DNA of 64,000 nucleotides from Nocardia brasiliensis ATCC 700358. Lineage in GTDB: Bacteria > Actinomycetota > Actinomycetes > Mycobacteriales > Mycobacteriaceae. Both the position numbers and the translations under genes were made by a program. This document shows positions 8,137 to 16,389 of the stretch, one piece after another (position 1 is the stretch's first letter; every line of letters starts with the position of its first letter). Under the pieces are notes generated by a model, which had not been told where the DNA came from, searched no databases, and worked only from the letters and a program-made list of their open reading frames with translations. Location of the stretch: positions 1,860,001-1,924,000 of the forward strand of contig NC_018681.1 in the NCBI RefSeq assembly GCF_000250675.2. The letters are read 5' to 3'.

Positions 8137-8661
8137 TCACCACACCGGCAGCCTGCGCCGGTGCTCGGTGACGTCGGTGATCAGGTCGCGGTATCCGTCG
8201 GTCAGTTCGGCGAGCCTGCACCACTGCAGGTGGGCTTCCCCGTCCACCTGCACGCGGTGCGCCTGCTGCGGCGCCTTTCGCAAAGCCTGTTGTGCCGCAA
8301 TCCATTTCGCTGCCAGTCGATCGATGACCGCGCCGAGGGTCTCGGTGTGCAGCGAGGCGCCGCCGCGGTGCTCGACGTTGCCCGCGACCCAGCTGTCGAT
8401 GCGTGCGACCAGCTCGGCCCGGTGGGTGTCGATGTCCTCGATCAGCTGAGCGCACGCCACCACGCGGCCGGTGGTGACGCCCGGTGCGTGCGCGGTCTCG
8501 AGCGCATTGCGCCGGCGCTCATGGCATTCGACGAGTTCGCGGGCGGCGGTGAGCACGCTGTGCTTGCGGTGATTCGGCTCGTTTCGGAAGGCGCGCAACA
8601 ACTCCGCGGGTGGTGGCAACTCTTCGATGCCGATACGGACGCCTGCGTATTCGGTAGGCAT
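8137..8661 (-). CDS. DUF4254 family protein
   Basis: A 174-residue helical protein. The pattern NHRKHSVLTAARELVECHERRR… , DTHRAELVARIDSWVA, and LHTETLGAVIDRLAAKW matches the DUF4254 family of actinobacteria, whose role is unknown. The start at 8661 (MPTEYAGVR) is chosen because an AGGGGTG site precedes it and the family core begins soon after; the longer frame to 8793 is Pro/Arg-rich read-through. It ends 17 bases from the convergent desaturase-operon small gene. Confidence 0.75.
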   Translation of the reverse strand: MPTEYAGVRIGIEELPPPAELLRAFRNEPNHRKHSVLTAARELVECHERRRNALETAHAPGVTTGRVVACAQLIEDIDTHRAELVARIDSWVAGNVEHRGGASLHTETLGAVIDRLAAKWIAAQQALRKAPQQAHRVQVDGEAHLQWCRLAELTDGYRDLITDVTEHRRRLPVW

Positions 8662-9054
8662 GTGCACACCCCTGCGGTCACGATCCAATTTCTGGATGCG
8701 CCAGGGCCGAGGGGGATTTCGGGGAGGGGCACCCCTCGGCTCCGGCGCAGCCCCGCGCTCGGACGCCACCCCCACAGTCCACCAGCACGGCAAAGAAACC
8801 GGGAAATCCGCGACGATGCGATGAGGAAGACGGCCCGAGAAATCGGGACTCTTTCAGGAAAGCGCGGTTGTCGAATCCGCGCAATAGTATGGTGTACAAA
8901 TCTATCCGGCGCCGATGAATCGTTATGATCCGTCACGGAGCGGTCACATGCGGATACCGTCGCAGTTTCCGACATCGTATCCTCAGTTCATGGGCAGCAA
9001 CCGGTTCGGCGCGGCGGCTGCGGGCCGCCGTGCGATCGGCTAGCCTCGATATTC
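8662..9054. other. Gene-free stretch, promoter region
   Basis: About 390 bases with no convincing gene. The first 200 bases carry only Pro/Arg-rich shadow frames. The right end holds TAGCCT at 9041-9046, 8 nt before the GTG of the next gene, a probable -10 box for a leaderless transcript. The middle is AT-richer (around 8880-8930), fitting promoter DNA for the DUF4254 gene. Confidence 0.5.
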
Positions 9055-9375
9055 GTGCCTGCCTACGTGTCATCGCCCGAGCTCACCTTCGGGTTCATGT
9101 TCGCGCTGGAAGACCCGGAGCGAATCGGCGAGGTGGTGCGCACCCTCATTGTGCGCAAGACCGTTTCGGTGTTCCGGCTCGCCCGCCTGTCCGACGACGA
9201 CGGGCCGCCGGAGCGCTACGTGGTGAACTGGGCCGCGATACCGCAGATCTCGATCACCACCGAGGCCCCTGACCCGGACGAACTGCGGGCGCAGCGCATG
9301 ATGCTGGTGAACGCCTTCCTCAGCGAGGACGGCGAAGTGAGCCTCTATTCGGCGCAGGGCGCCGGGCCCGGCTAG
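9055..9375 (+). CDS. Hypothetical small protein
   Basis: A 106-residue protein of unknown family, with a regular alpha/beta pattern (ERIGEVVRTLIVRKTVSVFRLARL… ERYVVNWAAIPQISIT). No signal peptide or membrane segment is visible. The GTG start is supported by a TAGCCT box 8 nt upstream and the lack of a Shine-Dalgarno site. Its last four bases overlap the end of the convergent TetR gene. Confidence 0.65.
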   Translation: MPAYVSSPELTFGFMFALEDPERIGEVVRTLIVRKTVSVFRLARLSDDDGPPERYVVNWAAIPQISITTEAPDPDELRAQRMMLVNAFLSEDGEVSLYSAQGAGPG

Positions 9376-10037
9376 TCCCGGCTCCAGTCCGGCACGCCGA
9401 ACAGGGCCATGGTGATCTGGTACAGATGTGCACCGAGGTCCGGTAGTGCCTGTGCCCCAGGGCCGTCCAGGCAGTCGCGGATGCGGTCGTCCACGGCGCC
9501 GATGAGCGCCTCGAAGATCTCGGGTGGAACGTCCACCGGAATATCGCCCGCGGTGCGGCCGATCCGGAAAGCGGCGTGCATGCGGTGGGCGAGCAGCGTC
9601 TTCATCGCCCGCCGCTGCTGCGCGACGATCGGCCCGGCCACCAGGCACTCGATGTGCAGCGCCCGGGCGTAGACGCCGTTTTCGGACAGCATGCGCAGGT
9701 AGGTGTCCAGCGTCCGGCGGATCAGGACCCGCCATTCCGAGCGCGGCGTGGCCTGCACGCTGGTGTCGAGTTCGCCGAGCACCAGGTCCACCGCGGCCTC
9801 GAAGGCTTCGGCGAAGCAGTCGTCGCGGCCGCGAAACAGTTCGTAGAAGGTGCGCCGGGAGACGCTGGCGCGGGCCACGATATCGCCGACTGTCGTTGCC
9901 GCATAGCCGCGTTCGGCCACCGCCTCGAGCACGCCGAGATACATCCGCATGCGTTGCGAGTGCGCGACCGCCTCCGGTGCCATGCCGTGGGTGCCGCGCG
10001 GTAGGCGGCCGCGGTCGACGCCGGCTTCGAGTCCCAT
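9372..10037 (-). CDS. TetR family transcriptional regulator
   Basis: A 221-residue TetR protein. The HTH is clear (VLEAVAERGYAATTVGDIVARAS followed by VSRRTFYELFRGRDDCFAEAF, about residues 35-80). The start at 10037 is supported by TATCCT lying 6 nt upstream, so the mRNA is probably leaderless. It is divergent from a CocE-like hydrolase gene, and a 25-bp inverted repeat lies between them. The ligand is unknown, perhaps a substrate or product of the hydrolase. Confidence 0.88.
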   Translation of the reverse strand: MGLEAGVDRGRLPRGTHGMAPEAVAHSQRMRMYLGVLEAVAERGYAATTVGDIVARASVSRRTFYELFRGRDDCFAEAFEAAVDLVLGELDTSVQATPRSEWRVLIRRTLDTYLRMLSENGVYARALHIECLVAGPIVAQQRRAMKTLLAHRMHAAFRIGRTAGDIPVDVPPEIFEALIGAVDDRIRDCLDGPGAQALPDLGAHLYQITMALFGVPDWSRD

Positions 10038-10111
10038 TCTCTGAGGATAGTCGCCTTCGCGGTAGTGATCTGTCTCATACTTGCCCGCCGGATGTGGTCC
10101 CGGTTACTCTC

Positions 10112-10136
10112 ACATCATTGTTAGGTACGGTGATGT
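10112..10136. promoter_or_regulatory. Putative TetR operator upstream of the CocE-like gene
   Basis: The inverted repeat ACATCA-NN-GT-N5-AC-NN-TGATGT spans 25 bp between the divergent TetR and hydrolase genes, 27 bases before the hydrolase ATG. Assignment to the adjacent TetR is inference from position. Confidence 0.42.
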
Positions 10137-10163
10137 TTTTAAGCGGGTCTGCCAGGAGGTTCG

Positions 10164-12227
10164 ATGACGATGAGGACAGTTCGCCGTGCCGCGGCACGTG
10201 CCGGAATCATGATGGTCGCGGCCGCCATGACCGCACTGTGGATCGTGCCGAGCACGGCCGTCGCCGAGACGCCGCCCGACGGCGGCGCGCTCGCCGCGGC
10301 GTGGCTCGCGGCGCACGACGGTCCGCCGAAATACCCCGGGCCCGTGCACATCGACTTCGACGTACCGGTCACCATGAGCGACGGGACGGTGCTGAAAGCC
10401 AACATCTATCGTCCGGTCGACGCAGCCGGACGGATCGTGGAAGAACCGCTGCCGACCATCGTCAACCTGACCCCCTACACGAAATTCGTGTCACTGCTCG
10501 CCGATATCGCGCTGAACATCCCGGTGCTCTCGGATGCGCTGATCGAGCTGGTGAACCGATTCGACTTCGGCGGCACGCCGTTCGACTCGATCACCGATCT
10601 CACCAGGGCACTCAGCGGCGGCGCCGTACGGACTTTCGGCGCGGATCGCAAGCTGGTGCAACAGGGTTACACCTACATCGTGGCCGACGTACGCGGTACC
10701 GGTTATTCCCAGGGCGACTGGAAGTTCTTCCAGAGCAGGGAAACTCAGGACACCGTCGAACTGATCGACTGGGCGAGCAAGCAGCCGTGGTCGGACGGCA
10801 ATATCGGCATGTCGGGTATCTCGTACTCCGGCATCAATCAATTCAAGGCGGCCGAGCAGAATCCGCCCGCGCTCAAGGCCATCTTTCCGGTCGAGGGCAG
10901 TACCGATACGCTCACCGATGTCGCGTTTCCCGGCGGCGGGGTGGGCTTGTTCGGCCCGCTCTACATCGCCGCGATCGACGTGATCTCCAATTTTCCCGAC
11001 CCGGTGGGCATCGCCCTCGGACATCTGGACATGAAATGGCTGATGGACCGGGTCCAGACCCCGCTGGAGTTCTTCGACTACATTCTGATGGCATTGTCGC
11101 TCTCGGTGGATTCGGTGCCCGAACCACTGAAGCAGCAGCTGTTGCCCGGTAGCCCGCTGCGCAGCGGGTTCACCGACAGTCACCCGGAGGATATCCGGGT
11201 GCCGACCTTCGCCTACGGCGGCTGGCAGGACATCTTCGCCTCGTCGAGCGCGCGCTCGTTCGGTGACATTCCGCTGCCGCCGGAGCGCAAGAAGCTGATC
11301 ATGGGCGATACCTACCACATCAATCCCGGCTCCGGGCTGGGCAATCCGGGGCGGCCGCCGCGGCTGGACGTCTTGCAGATGGCGTGGTTCGACAAGTGGC
11401 TCAAGGGAATCGACAACGGGATCGATCAGTACGGGCCGGTCGCGCTGTGGCAGCAGGGCGGCGGCTGGACCACCGCGCCGGCCTTCCCGCGGCCCGGCAT
11501 GGAATATCAGCGCATGTACCTGTCACCGGTCCGCAGTGGCACCGCGAACAGCATCTACGACGGTTCGCTGAGCGCACAGACGCCGCAGGACGCGGCCCGG
11601 CTGACCGTTTCGCCGGTCACCGGGATCACCTCGCTGTGCTCGCGCGACTCCGCGGTCGAATCCACCGGTGTGCTCAGCATTTTCAACTTCTGCGGCCGTG
11701 ACGATCGGATCCACGAGACGGGTGGGCTCACCTTCACCGGCGCCCCGGTGGCCGAGCCGACCGTGCTGTCCGGCCCGATCACGGTGCACCTGAACACGAT
11801 GTACGACAACATCGAGGGCTATTGGGCGGTCAGCGTGAACGACGTTGCGCCGGACGGGCAATCGACGGTGCTGGCCAGCGGCCAGCTCGCGGCGTCGCTG
11901 CGCGCGGTCGACGACGGCAAAAGCGAGAAGGACGCCGACGGCGACTACACGCACACCGTGTACAAGCTGACGCTGGCCGACCGTCAGCCGTTGGTGCCCG
12001 GTCAGCCCACCGCCCTGGACGTCGCGGTGAACCCGCTCGACGCCGTGCTGAAGCCCGGACATCGGTTGCGCGTCAATGTCTTCGCCAGCAATTTCCCGCG
12101 CGGCTTCCTGCCGCCGCCGCTGTTGTTCGACGGCGGCATCCTCAACGCGCTGACCCCGCAACACCTGGTGCTCGACCCGGCGGCGCCGAGCTTCGTCAAC
12201 GTGCCGCTGAGCCGGGCGATGGATTAG
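10164..12227 (+). CDS. Secreted CocE/NonD-family hydrolase (peptidase S15 fold)
   Basis: A 687-residue protein with an N-terminal Sec-type signal (basic start, hydrophobic core IMMVAAAMTALWIV, then AVAET). The nucleophile motif GMSGISYSG (about residue 215) and the late beta-sandwich domain (LSGPITVHLNTM…; LDVAVNPLDAVLKPGHRLRVNVFASNFPR) mark the CocE/NonD group of the X-Pro dipeptidyl-peptidase superfamily. Members hydrolyse esters, amides or peptides; the substrate here is unknown. AGGAGG lies 6 nt before the ATG. Control by the divergent TetR is likely. A strong hairpin follows the stop codon. Confidence 0.88.
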   Translation: MTMRTVRRAAARAGIMMVAAAMTALWIVPSTAVAETPPDGGALAAAWLAAHDGPPKYPGPVHIDFDVPVTMSDGTVLKANIYRPVDAAGRIVEEPLPTIVNLTPYTKFVSLLADIALNIPVLSDALIELVNRFDFGGTPFDSITDLTRALSGGAVRTFGADRKLVQQGYTYIVADVRGTGYSQGDWKFFQSRETQDTVELIDWASKQPWSDGNIGMSGISYSGINQFKAAEQNPPALKAIFPVEGSTDTLTDVAFPGGGVGLFGPLYIAAIDVISNFPDPVGIALGHLDMKWLMDRVQTPLEFFDYILMALSLSVDSVPEPLKQQLLPGSPLRSGFTDSHPEDIRVPTFAYGGWQDIFASSSARSFGDIPLPPERKKLIMGDTYHINPGSGLGNPGRPPRLDVLQMAWFDKWLKGIDNGIDQYGPVALWQQGGGWTTAPAFPRPGMEYQRMYLSPVRSGTANSIYDGSLSAQTPQDAARLTVSPVTGITSLCSRDSAVESTGVLSIFNFCGRDDRIHETGGLTFTGAPVAEPTVLSGPITVHLNTMYDNIEGYWAVSVNDVAPDGQSTVLASGQLAASLRAVDDGKSEKDADGDYTHTVYKLTLADRQPLVPGQPTALDVAVNPLDAVLKPGHRLRVNVFASNFPRGFLPPPLLFDGGILNALTPQHLVLDPAAPSFVNVPLSRAMD

Positions 12228-12236
12228 CTCGGTACC

Positions 12237-12268
12237 GGGTGCCACCGGTGGATACACCGGTGGCACCC
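12237..12268 (+). terminator. Strong hairpin terminator after the CocE-like gene
   Basis: A perfect 14-bp stem (GGGTGCCACCGGTG / CACCGGTGGCACCC) with a GATA loop, starting 9 bases after the stop codon and followed by GCGTTT. Confidence 0.75.
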
Positions 12269-12453
12269 GCGTTTCGCCAGAGGTGCGAACCGGGCGATTA
12301 CGGCGGGCGATGTGAATCGCCCGTCTCCGCACATCTATTCGTCGGCGTGTCGATATCAGATCGTGGCGTTCGCGCACTTCGCGTACGTGACAATCGATGC
12401 AGGTCGCATTTGTTCGCGGCGTGGATCGAAAGCATCTGAAAGGGGCGTCGATC

Positions 12454-13152
12454 ATGGAACCCGAAAATCCCGAGATTGCCGCGAAAGCGGTCGACGCGGT
12501 CGCTCCGATTCGTGTGCGCGGTGATCTGGATCCGGCACTGTCACGCTGGATGTGGTTGGTGAAATGGATTCTCGCCATTCCGCATTACATCGTGCTGCTC
12601 TTCCTGCACATCGGTTATCTCGTGCTCACGATAGTCGCGTTCTTCGCGATTCTGTTCACCGCCAAGTATCCGAGGGCGCTGTTCGACTTCAATGTCGGTG
12701 TCATGCGCTGGACTTGGCGGGTGGAGTTCTATGCGCTGTCGGTGCTCGGCACCGACAAGTACCCGCCGTTCAGCCTGCAACCGAACGCGGAGTACCCGGC
12801 CGATCTCGAGGTCGACTACCCCGAGCGGCTCAGTCGTGGCCTGGTGCTGGTGAAGTGGTGGCTGCTGGCCATTCCGCACTATCTGATCCTGGCCGCGATG
12901 ATGGCCGGTGGGGCGGCGTTCGCGATGGGCGACGACGACTCCTGGGCAGGCAGCACGAGTATCCCGCTGAGCAGCATCCTGGTGCTGGTGGCGGTGATCG
13001 GGTTGCTGTTCACCGCCAGGTACCCGCAGGGCGTGTACGACTTCCTGCTCGGCATCAGCCGCTGGAGCATCCGGGTGCAGGCCTACGCCACCCTGATGCG
13101 CGACGAGTACCCGCCGTTCCGGCTCGATCAGGGCGCCCGCGAAACCCGCTGA
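12454..13152 (+). CDS. DUF4389 membrane protein
   Basis: A 232-residue protein with two related halves. Each has a hydrophobic pair of helices (WLVKWILAIPHYIVLLFLHIGY… and VLVKWWLLAIPHYLILAAMM…) followed by a conserved cytoplasmic motif (LFTAKYPRALFDFNVGVMRWTWRVEFYA and LFTARYPQGVYDFLLGISRWSIRVQAYA). The duplicated pattern with YPPF after each half is the DUF4389 signature. The function of the family is unknown. The start at 12454 follows an AAAGGGG site. An upstream extension to 12397 in the same frame lacks one. Confidence 0.88.
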   Translation: MEPENPEIAAKAVDAVAPIRVRGDLDPALSRWMWLVKWILAIPHYIVLLFLHIGYLVLTIVAFFAILFTAKYPRALFDFNVGVMRWTWRVEFYALSVLGTDKYPPFSLQPNAEYPADLEVDYPERLSRGLVLVKWWLLAIPHYLILAAMMAGGAAFAMGDDDSWAGSTSIPLSSILVLVAVIGLLFTARYPQGVYDFLLGISRWSIRVQAYATLMRDEYPPFRLDQGARETR

Positions 13153-13174
13153 CGCTCAAGCACCTTCGCACCGG

Positions 13175-13201
13175 ATCCGCCCGCTGGTTCAGCGGGCGGA
13201 T
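13175..13201. terminator. Bidirectional hairpin terminator
   Basis: A perfect 12-bp stem (ATCCGCCCGCTG / CAGCGGGCGGAT) with a 3-nt loop lies between the DUF4389 gene and the convergent ABC ATPase gene, overlapping the latter's stop codon. Confidence 0.65.
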
Positions 13202-14178
13202 TCGTATATCCGCCGGACCACGTCTTCGATCTCGGGCTCCTCGATGGACAGATCCCGCACTTCGGCGCGTTCGGAGACCAGCGCGAGCAGCTGCGCGGCG
13301 GTGGTCTGTTCCGGATCGAAGGCCAGCCGCTGGCGCATGCCGCCGCCTTCGGATTCGAGCAGCTGCGCGCACGGCAGATCGTCGAGATCCGGTGCCGGCT
13401 CGGCCAGATCGACGACGAGGACGCGGCGTGCCCCCACCGTCGCGGCCAGTCCGGTCAGCGAGCCGTCGTAGACCAGGTGTCCGTGATCCACGACGAGCAC
13501 TCGGCCGCACAGTCTTTCGATGTCGCCCATGTCATGGGTGGTGAGCAGCAACGTGGTGCCACGTTCGGCGCGTTCGGCGCGCAGGAACTCGCGGAGTCGT
13601 TGCTTCGACAGCACGTCGAGCCCGATCGTCGGTTCGTCCAGAATCACCAGTTCGGGTGAGTGCAGCAGGGCGGCGGCCACTTCCGCGCGCATGCGCTGCC
13701 CCAGCGAGAGCTGGCGCACCGGAGTGTCCAGCGTCTCGGCCATCTCCAGCTGCTCGACCAGCTCGTGCTCGCGTTTGCGCGCGGCATCGGGCTCCAACCG
13801 GTGGATGGCCGCGAGGATCGAAAACGATTCGCGCAGCGGCAGATCCCACCACAGCTGGGAGCGCTGCCCGAAGACGACGCCGATCCGGGCGGCCAGTTCG
13901 CGCCGTTGCCGGACCGGTTCCAGCCCGCAGGTGCGCACGCTGCCCGCGGTGGGCACCAGGATGCCGGTGAGCATCTTGATGGTGGTGGATTTGCCCGCGC
14001 CGTTGGCGCCGATATAGCCGACTGCGGCGCCGCGTTCGATCCGGAAAGTCATCCGGTCCACCGCGGTCAAGGTCTCGCGGCGCCGCCGCCAGCGGCGGCC
14101 GTCCTTGCGCGTCAGGGTGAATTCTCTGGTCAGGTTCTCGATATCGATGATGGCTTCCGCCGCACCGGAATTCGCCAT
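13189..14178 (-). CDS. ABC-2 exporter ATPase subunit
   Basis: A 329-residue ABC ATPase. Walker A is GANGAGKSTTIKML, the signature is LSLGQRMRAEVAAAL, Walker B is LVILDEPTIGLD, and the switch His is in LLTTHDMGDIERLCG. The subtype, with a C-terminal extension, matches COG4586-like ATPases paired with two ABC-2 permeases. It is the last gene of a tight minus-strand operon: its ATG lies next to the stop of the second permease. The exported substrate is unknown. Confidence 0.92.
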   Translation of the reverse strand: MANSGAAEAIIDIENLTREFTLTRKDGRRWRRRRETLTAVDRMTFRIERGAAVGYIGANGAGKSTTIKMLTGILVPTAGSVRTCGLEPVRQRRELAARIGVVFGQRSQLWWDLPLRESFSILAAIHRLEPDAARKREHELVEQLEMAETLDTPVRQLSLGQRMRAEVAAALLHSPELVILDEPTIGLDVLSKQRLREFLRAERAERGTTLLLTTHDMGDIERLCGRVLVVDHGHLVYDGSLTGLAATVGARRVLVVDLAEPAPDLDDLPCAQLLESEGGGMRQRLAFDPEQTTAAQLLALVSERAEVRDLSIEEPEIEDVVRRIYESAR

Positions 14179-14179
14179 G

Positions 14180-15004
14180 TCAGCCGCCCCCTCCTTGGTA
14201 GTGCCGGGTACCGAAGCGCCAGAGCACCAGTGCCAGCAGCCACACCCACAGCACCGCGAGCGGGACGAACCACGCCAGCCACGCGGGTAGCAGTGGCGGG
14301 CCGGGCAAGTCGAGCAGCGCGATGGTGGGCAGGTAGGCCGTGAACGACACCGGAATCGCGAAGCCGAACAGCACCCGCAGCGGCATCGGGAACACCGTGG
14401 CCGGTTGGACCGCGGCGAACGAACCGCCGTAGGTGAAACTGTTGGTGAGCTCGGCTCCGTCGATCAAATAGAACTGTAATCCCGCCGCGCACACGAAGAT
14501 CCCGCCGAACAGGGCGACGCCGCTCACCAGGGTGAGTGCGATCAGGGCGAGAGTCGCTGGGCCCCAATCGATATCGTTGCGCCACAGTCCGACGCCGAGC
14601 ACCACGAGCGCGACCGCCGCCCTGGCGAAGCGGCGCAACGAGATATCGCTCGTGACGAGTTGCAGCAGCAGCGGCTGCGGGCGCAGATGGTAGGCGTCGA
14701 GCTGGCCCATCCGGATCAGCGTCGGCAGCGTGTCCAGATGCCCGAACAGAACCTGCGCCAGGGCGAACGTCGATTGCCCGAAGCCGAAGAGCAGCAGCGC
14801 GGCGTTCAGATCCAGCCCGCCGAGCACCCGGACGTTGTGGAAGATCACCCACACCTCGGCGAATTCGACGAGGCCGATCAGGAACGCACCGAAAACCTCA
14901 CTGGCGAAAGACAACCGATAGGACCGCTGCGCGCGGATCCGCGAGCGCAGCACCGCCGCGTACGGGGTGAACCAGGTGCCCGCGGCGGTGCCCGGCTCAG
15001 CCAC
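14180..15004 (-). CDS. ABC-2 exporter permease (second permease, COG3694-like)
   Basis: A 274-residue integral membrane protein with about six hydrophobic segments (for example VFGAFLIGLVEFAEVWVIF, AVALVVLGVGLW, ALIALTLVSGVALFGGIFVCAAGLQFYLI, LAWFVPLAVLWVWLLALVLW). It resembles the COG3694 partner of COG4586/COG4587 exporters. The GTG at 15004 is chosen because it overlaps the end of the upstream permease gene by 8 bp, typical of translational coupling; the longer frame upstream is a shadow of that gene. Confidence 0.85.
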   Translation of the reverse strand: MAEPGTAAGTWFTPYAAVLRSRIRAQRSYRLSFASEVFGAFLIGLVEFAEVWVIFHNVRVLGGLDLNAALLLFGFGQSTFALAQVLFGHLDTLPTLIRMGQLDAYHLRPQPLLLQLVTSDISLRRFARAAVALVVLGVGLWRNDIDWGPATLALIALTLVSGVALFGGIFVCAAGLQFYLIDGAELTNSFTYGGSFAAVQPATVFPMPLRVLFGFAIPVSFTAYLPTIALLDLPGPPLLPAWLAWFVPLAVLWVWLLALVLWRFGTRHYQGGGG

Positions 15005-15851
15005 CCTGCACCTCCAGCTTCCGCCGGCCCGCGGCCAATAGCAGGCGCCCGGCCAGGCCGACCAGGAGCACCCAGAACACCTGGACCGCCAGCACACCCA
15101 GCGCCGCCGCGCCGGTCGTCCGGCCGGACAGCACGTCGATCGGGGCCTGCAGGATGGACGGGAACGGCGTCGCCTGCGCGATCGTGCGCAGCCAGAGCGG
15201 GAACATGTGCACCGGCACGAAGAGCCCGGCCAGGAACGTGCCGCAGATCTGATACACCACCCGGATGCCACGGGTCTCGACCACCCAGAAACCGATCAGC
15301 GCGACCACGAACAGGCAAAGGAACGAGAGGGCAACGGCGAGCAGCACACTCACCGTCCCCAGCAGGTAGGGGCCCGGCGTGGTCGGCATCGCCAGGCCGA
15401 AGGTCAGCACGCCGATCAACACGCTCGGCACGCCGCGCGGCAGAATCGTGCACGCGGCGCGTCCGATATCGCCGGCCAGATAGCCGAGCTGGATGTCGAC
15501 CGGACGCAGGAAATCGATCGCGATATCGCCGTTGCGCACTCGATCCGACAGGTCGAGCGGCGGCCCCATGAACTGCAGGGCGCCGAGCAGCCCCTGCGAC
15601 AGCCAGACGTAGGCCCCGATGGAACCTTCGGTGTAGCCGCCGAAGTCGCCCGCCGCCCGCACCGCGGCCAGCATCACCGCGGCCCGGACGAAGCCGAACA
15701 CGCAATTGGTGAACAGTCCGGCGAACATCGCCAGTTTGTACTGGGACTGCCGCCGGAACCCGGCCCGCGCCAACTGGGCGTATACCGCGATGACCCGCCA
15801 AGGGTGCCCGGTCGCAGCGACCTGCCCGTCCCCCTCCACACTGCCGCGCAC
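14997..15851 (-). CDS. ABC-2 exporter permease (first permease, COG4587-like)
   Basis: A 284-residue membrane protein with six probable transmembrane segments. The region YKLAMFAGLFTNCVFGFVRAAVMLAAV near the start and the internal VRNGDIAIDFLRPVDIQL segment are typical of COG4587 permeases. It is the first gene of the exporter operon. The GTG at 15851 lies 9 nt after TAGGCT and could be a near-leaderless start; an internal GTG at 15839 is an alternative. Confidence 0.85.
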   Translation of the reverse strand: MRGSVEGDGQVAATGHPWRVIAVYAQLARAGFRRQSQYKLAMFAGLFTNCVFGFVRAAVMLAAVRAAGDFGGYTEGSIGAYVWLSQGLLGALQFMGPPLDLSDRVRNGDIAIDFLRPVDIQLGYLAGDIGRAACTILPRGVPSVLIGVLTFGLAMPTTPGPYLLGTVSVLLAVALSFLCLFVVALIGFWVVETRGIRVVYQICGTFLAGLFVPVHMFPLWLRTIAQATPFPSILQAPIDVLSGRTTGAAALGVLAVQVFWVLLVGLAGRLLLAAGRRKLEVQGG

Positions 15852-16065
15852 AAAGAGTCAAGCCTAGTGCCTAGGACAACCCGAGGTAACCCCTCGGGAA
15901 TCAATTCGACGAAGTGCCGGGCCAGCGCATGACAGCGCGTACGTTGATTGCCATACTCAGGCGGAGCGACAAGCGAAGATCTGACGCAAGTGTCCAGGTC
16001 GCACAGTAGGCTTGTCCTCGAATCATGTCGCGGTAGCGAAGGACTGGTAACCCGGGAGGGGAACG

Positions 16066-16389
16066 GTGGACACGCTGAAGCTCGACCCGGCGGCGGTAGC
16101 CGCATACACCGCGATCGCGGACGCGGTCTCCCAGCAACTCGCCTCGGCGTCGGCCGTGGCGTCCGGCGCGGTGAATCAAGACCAGCTCGCCGCCGACCTC
16201 GGACTGATCGGCGCCGATTTCGCGGCGCGATTCGCCACGGCGGTTTCCGAACACGCGCAGGCGCTCTCGACCGCGGGCCAGTTGGTCGGCACCTATGGGC
16301 AGGTACTGCGCGACTACACCGCGAATATGCAGGGTGTCGACGGCGACACCGCGGGCGCCATCACCCGGACAGGGGAGACGCTGACATGA
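16066..16389 (+). CDS. EspC-like type VII secretion target (WXG100-like)
   Basis: A 107-residue, almost wholly helical, Ala-rich protein (LDPAAVAAYTAIADAVSQQLASASAVASG…DLGLIGADFAARFATAVSEHAQALSTAGQLVGTYGQVLRDYTANM). Length and pattern fit the EspC/DUF2580 group of ESX-secreted helical-hairpin proteins. The GTG start follows GGGAGGGG. Its stop overlaps the ATG of the next gene (ATGA), so the two products are probably made in similar amounts and may form a secreted pair. No ESX core gene (eccC, mycP) is in the window, so export would use a system encoded elsewhere. Confidence 0.8.
   Translation: MDTLKLDPAAVAAYTAIADAVSQQLASASAVASGAVNQDQLAADLGLIGADFAARFATAVSEHAQALSTAGQLVGTYGQVLRDYTANMQGVDGDTAGAITRTGETLT

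Noticed and set aside
8113..8139. Direct repeat of CGCTGATCA between the desaturase-operon small gene and the DUF4254 gene
   Set aside because: Only two short copies around stop codons; likely chance in this small gap.
9524..11152. 542-codon plus-strand frame spanning the TetR and CocE genes
   Set aside because: Arg/Pro-rich and crosses two well-supported genes and their promoter region.
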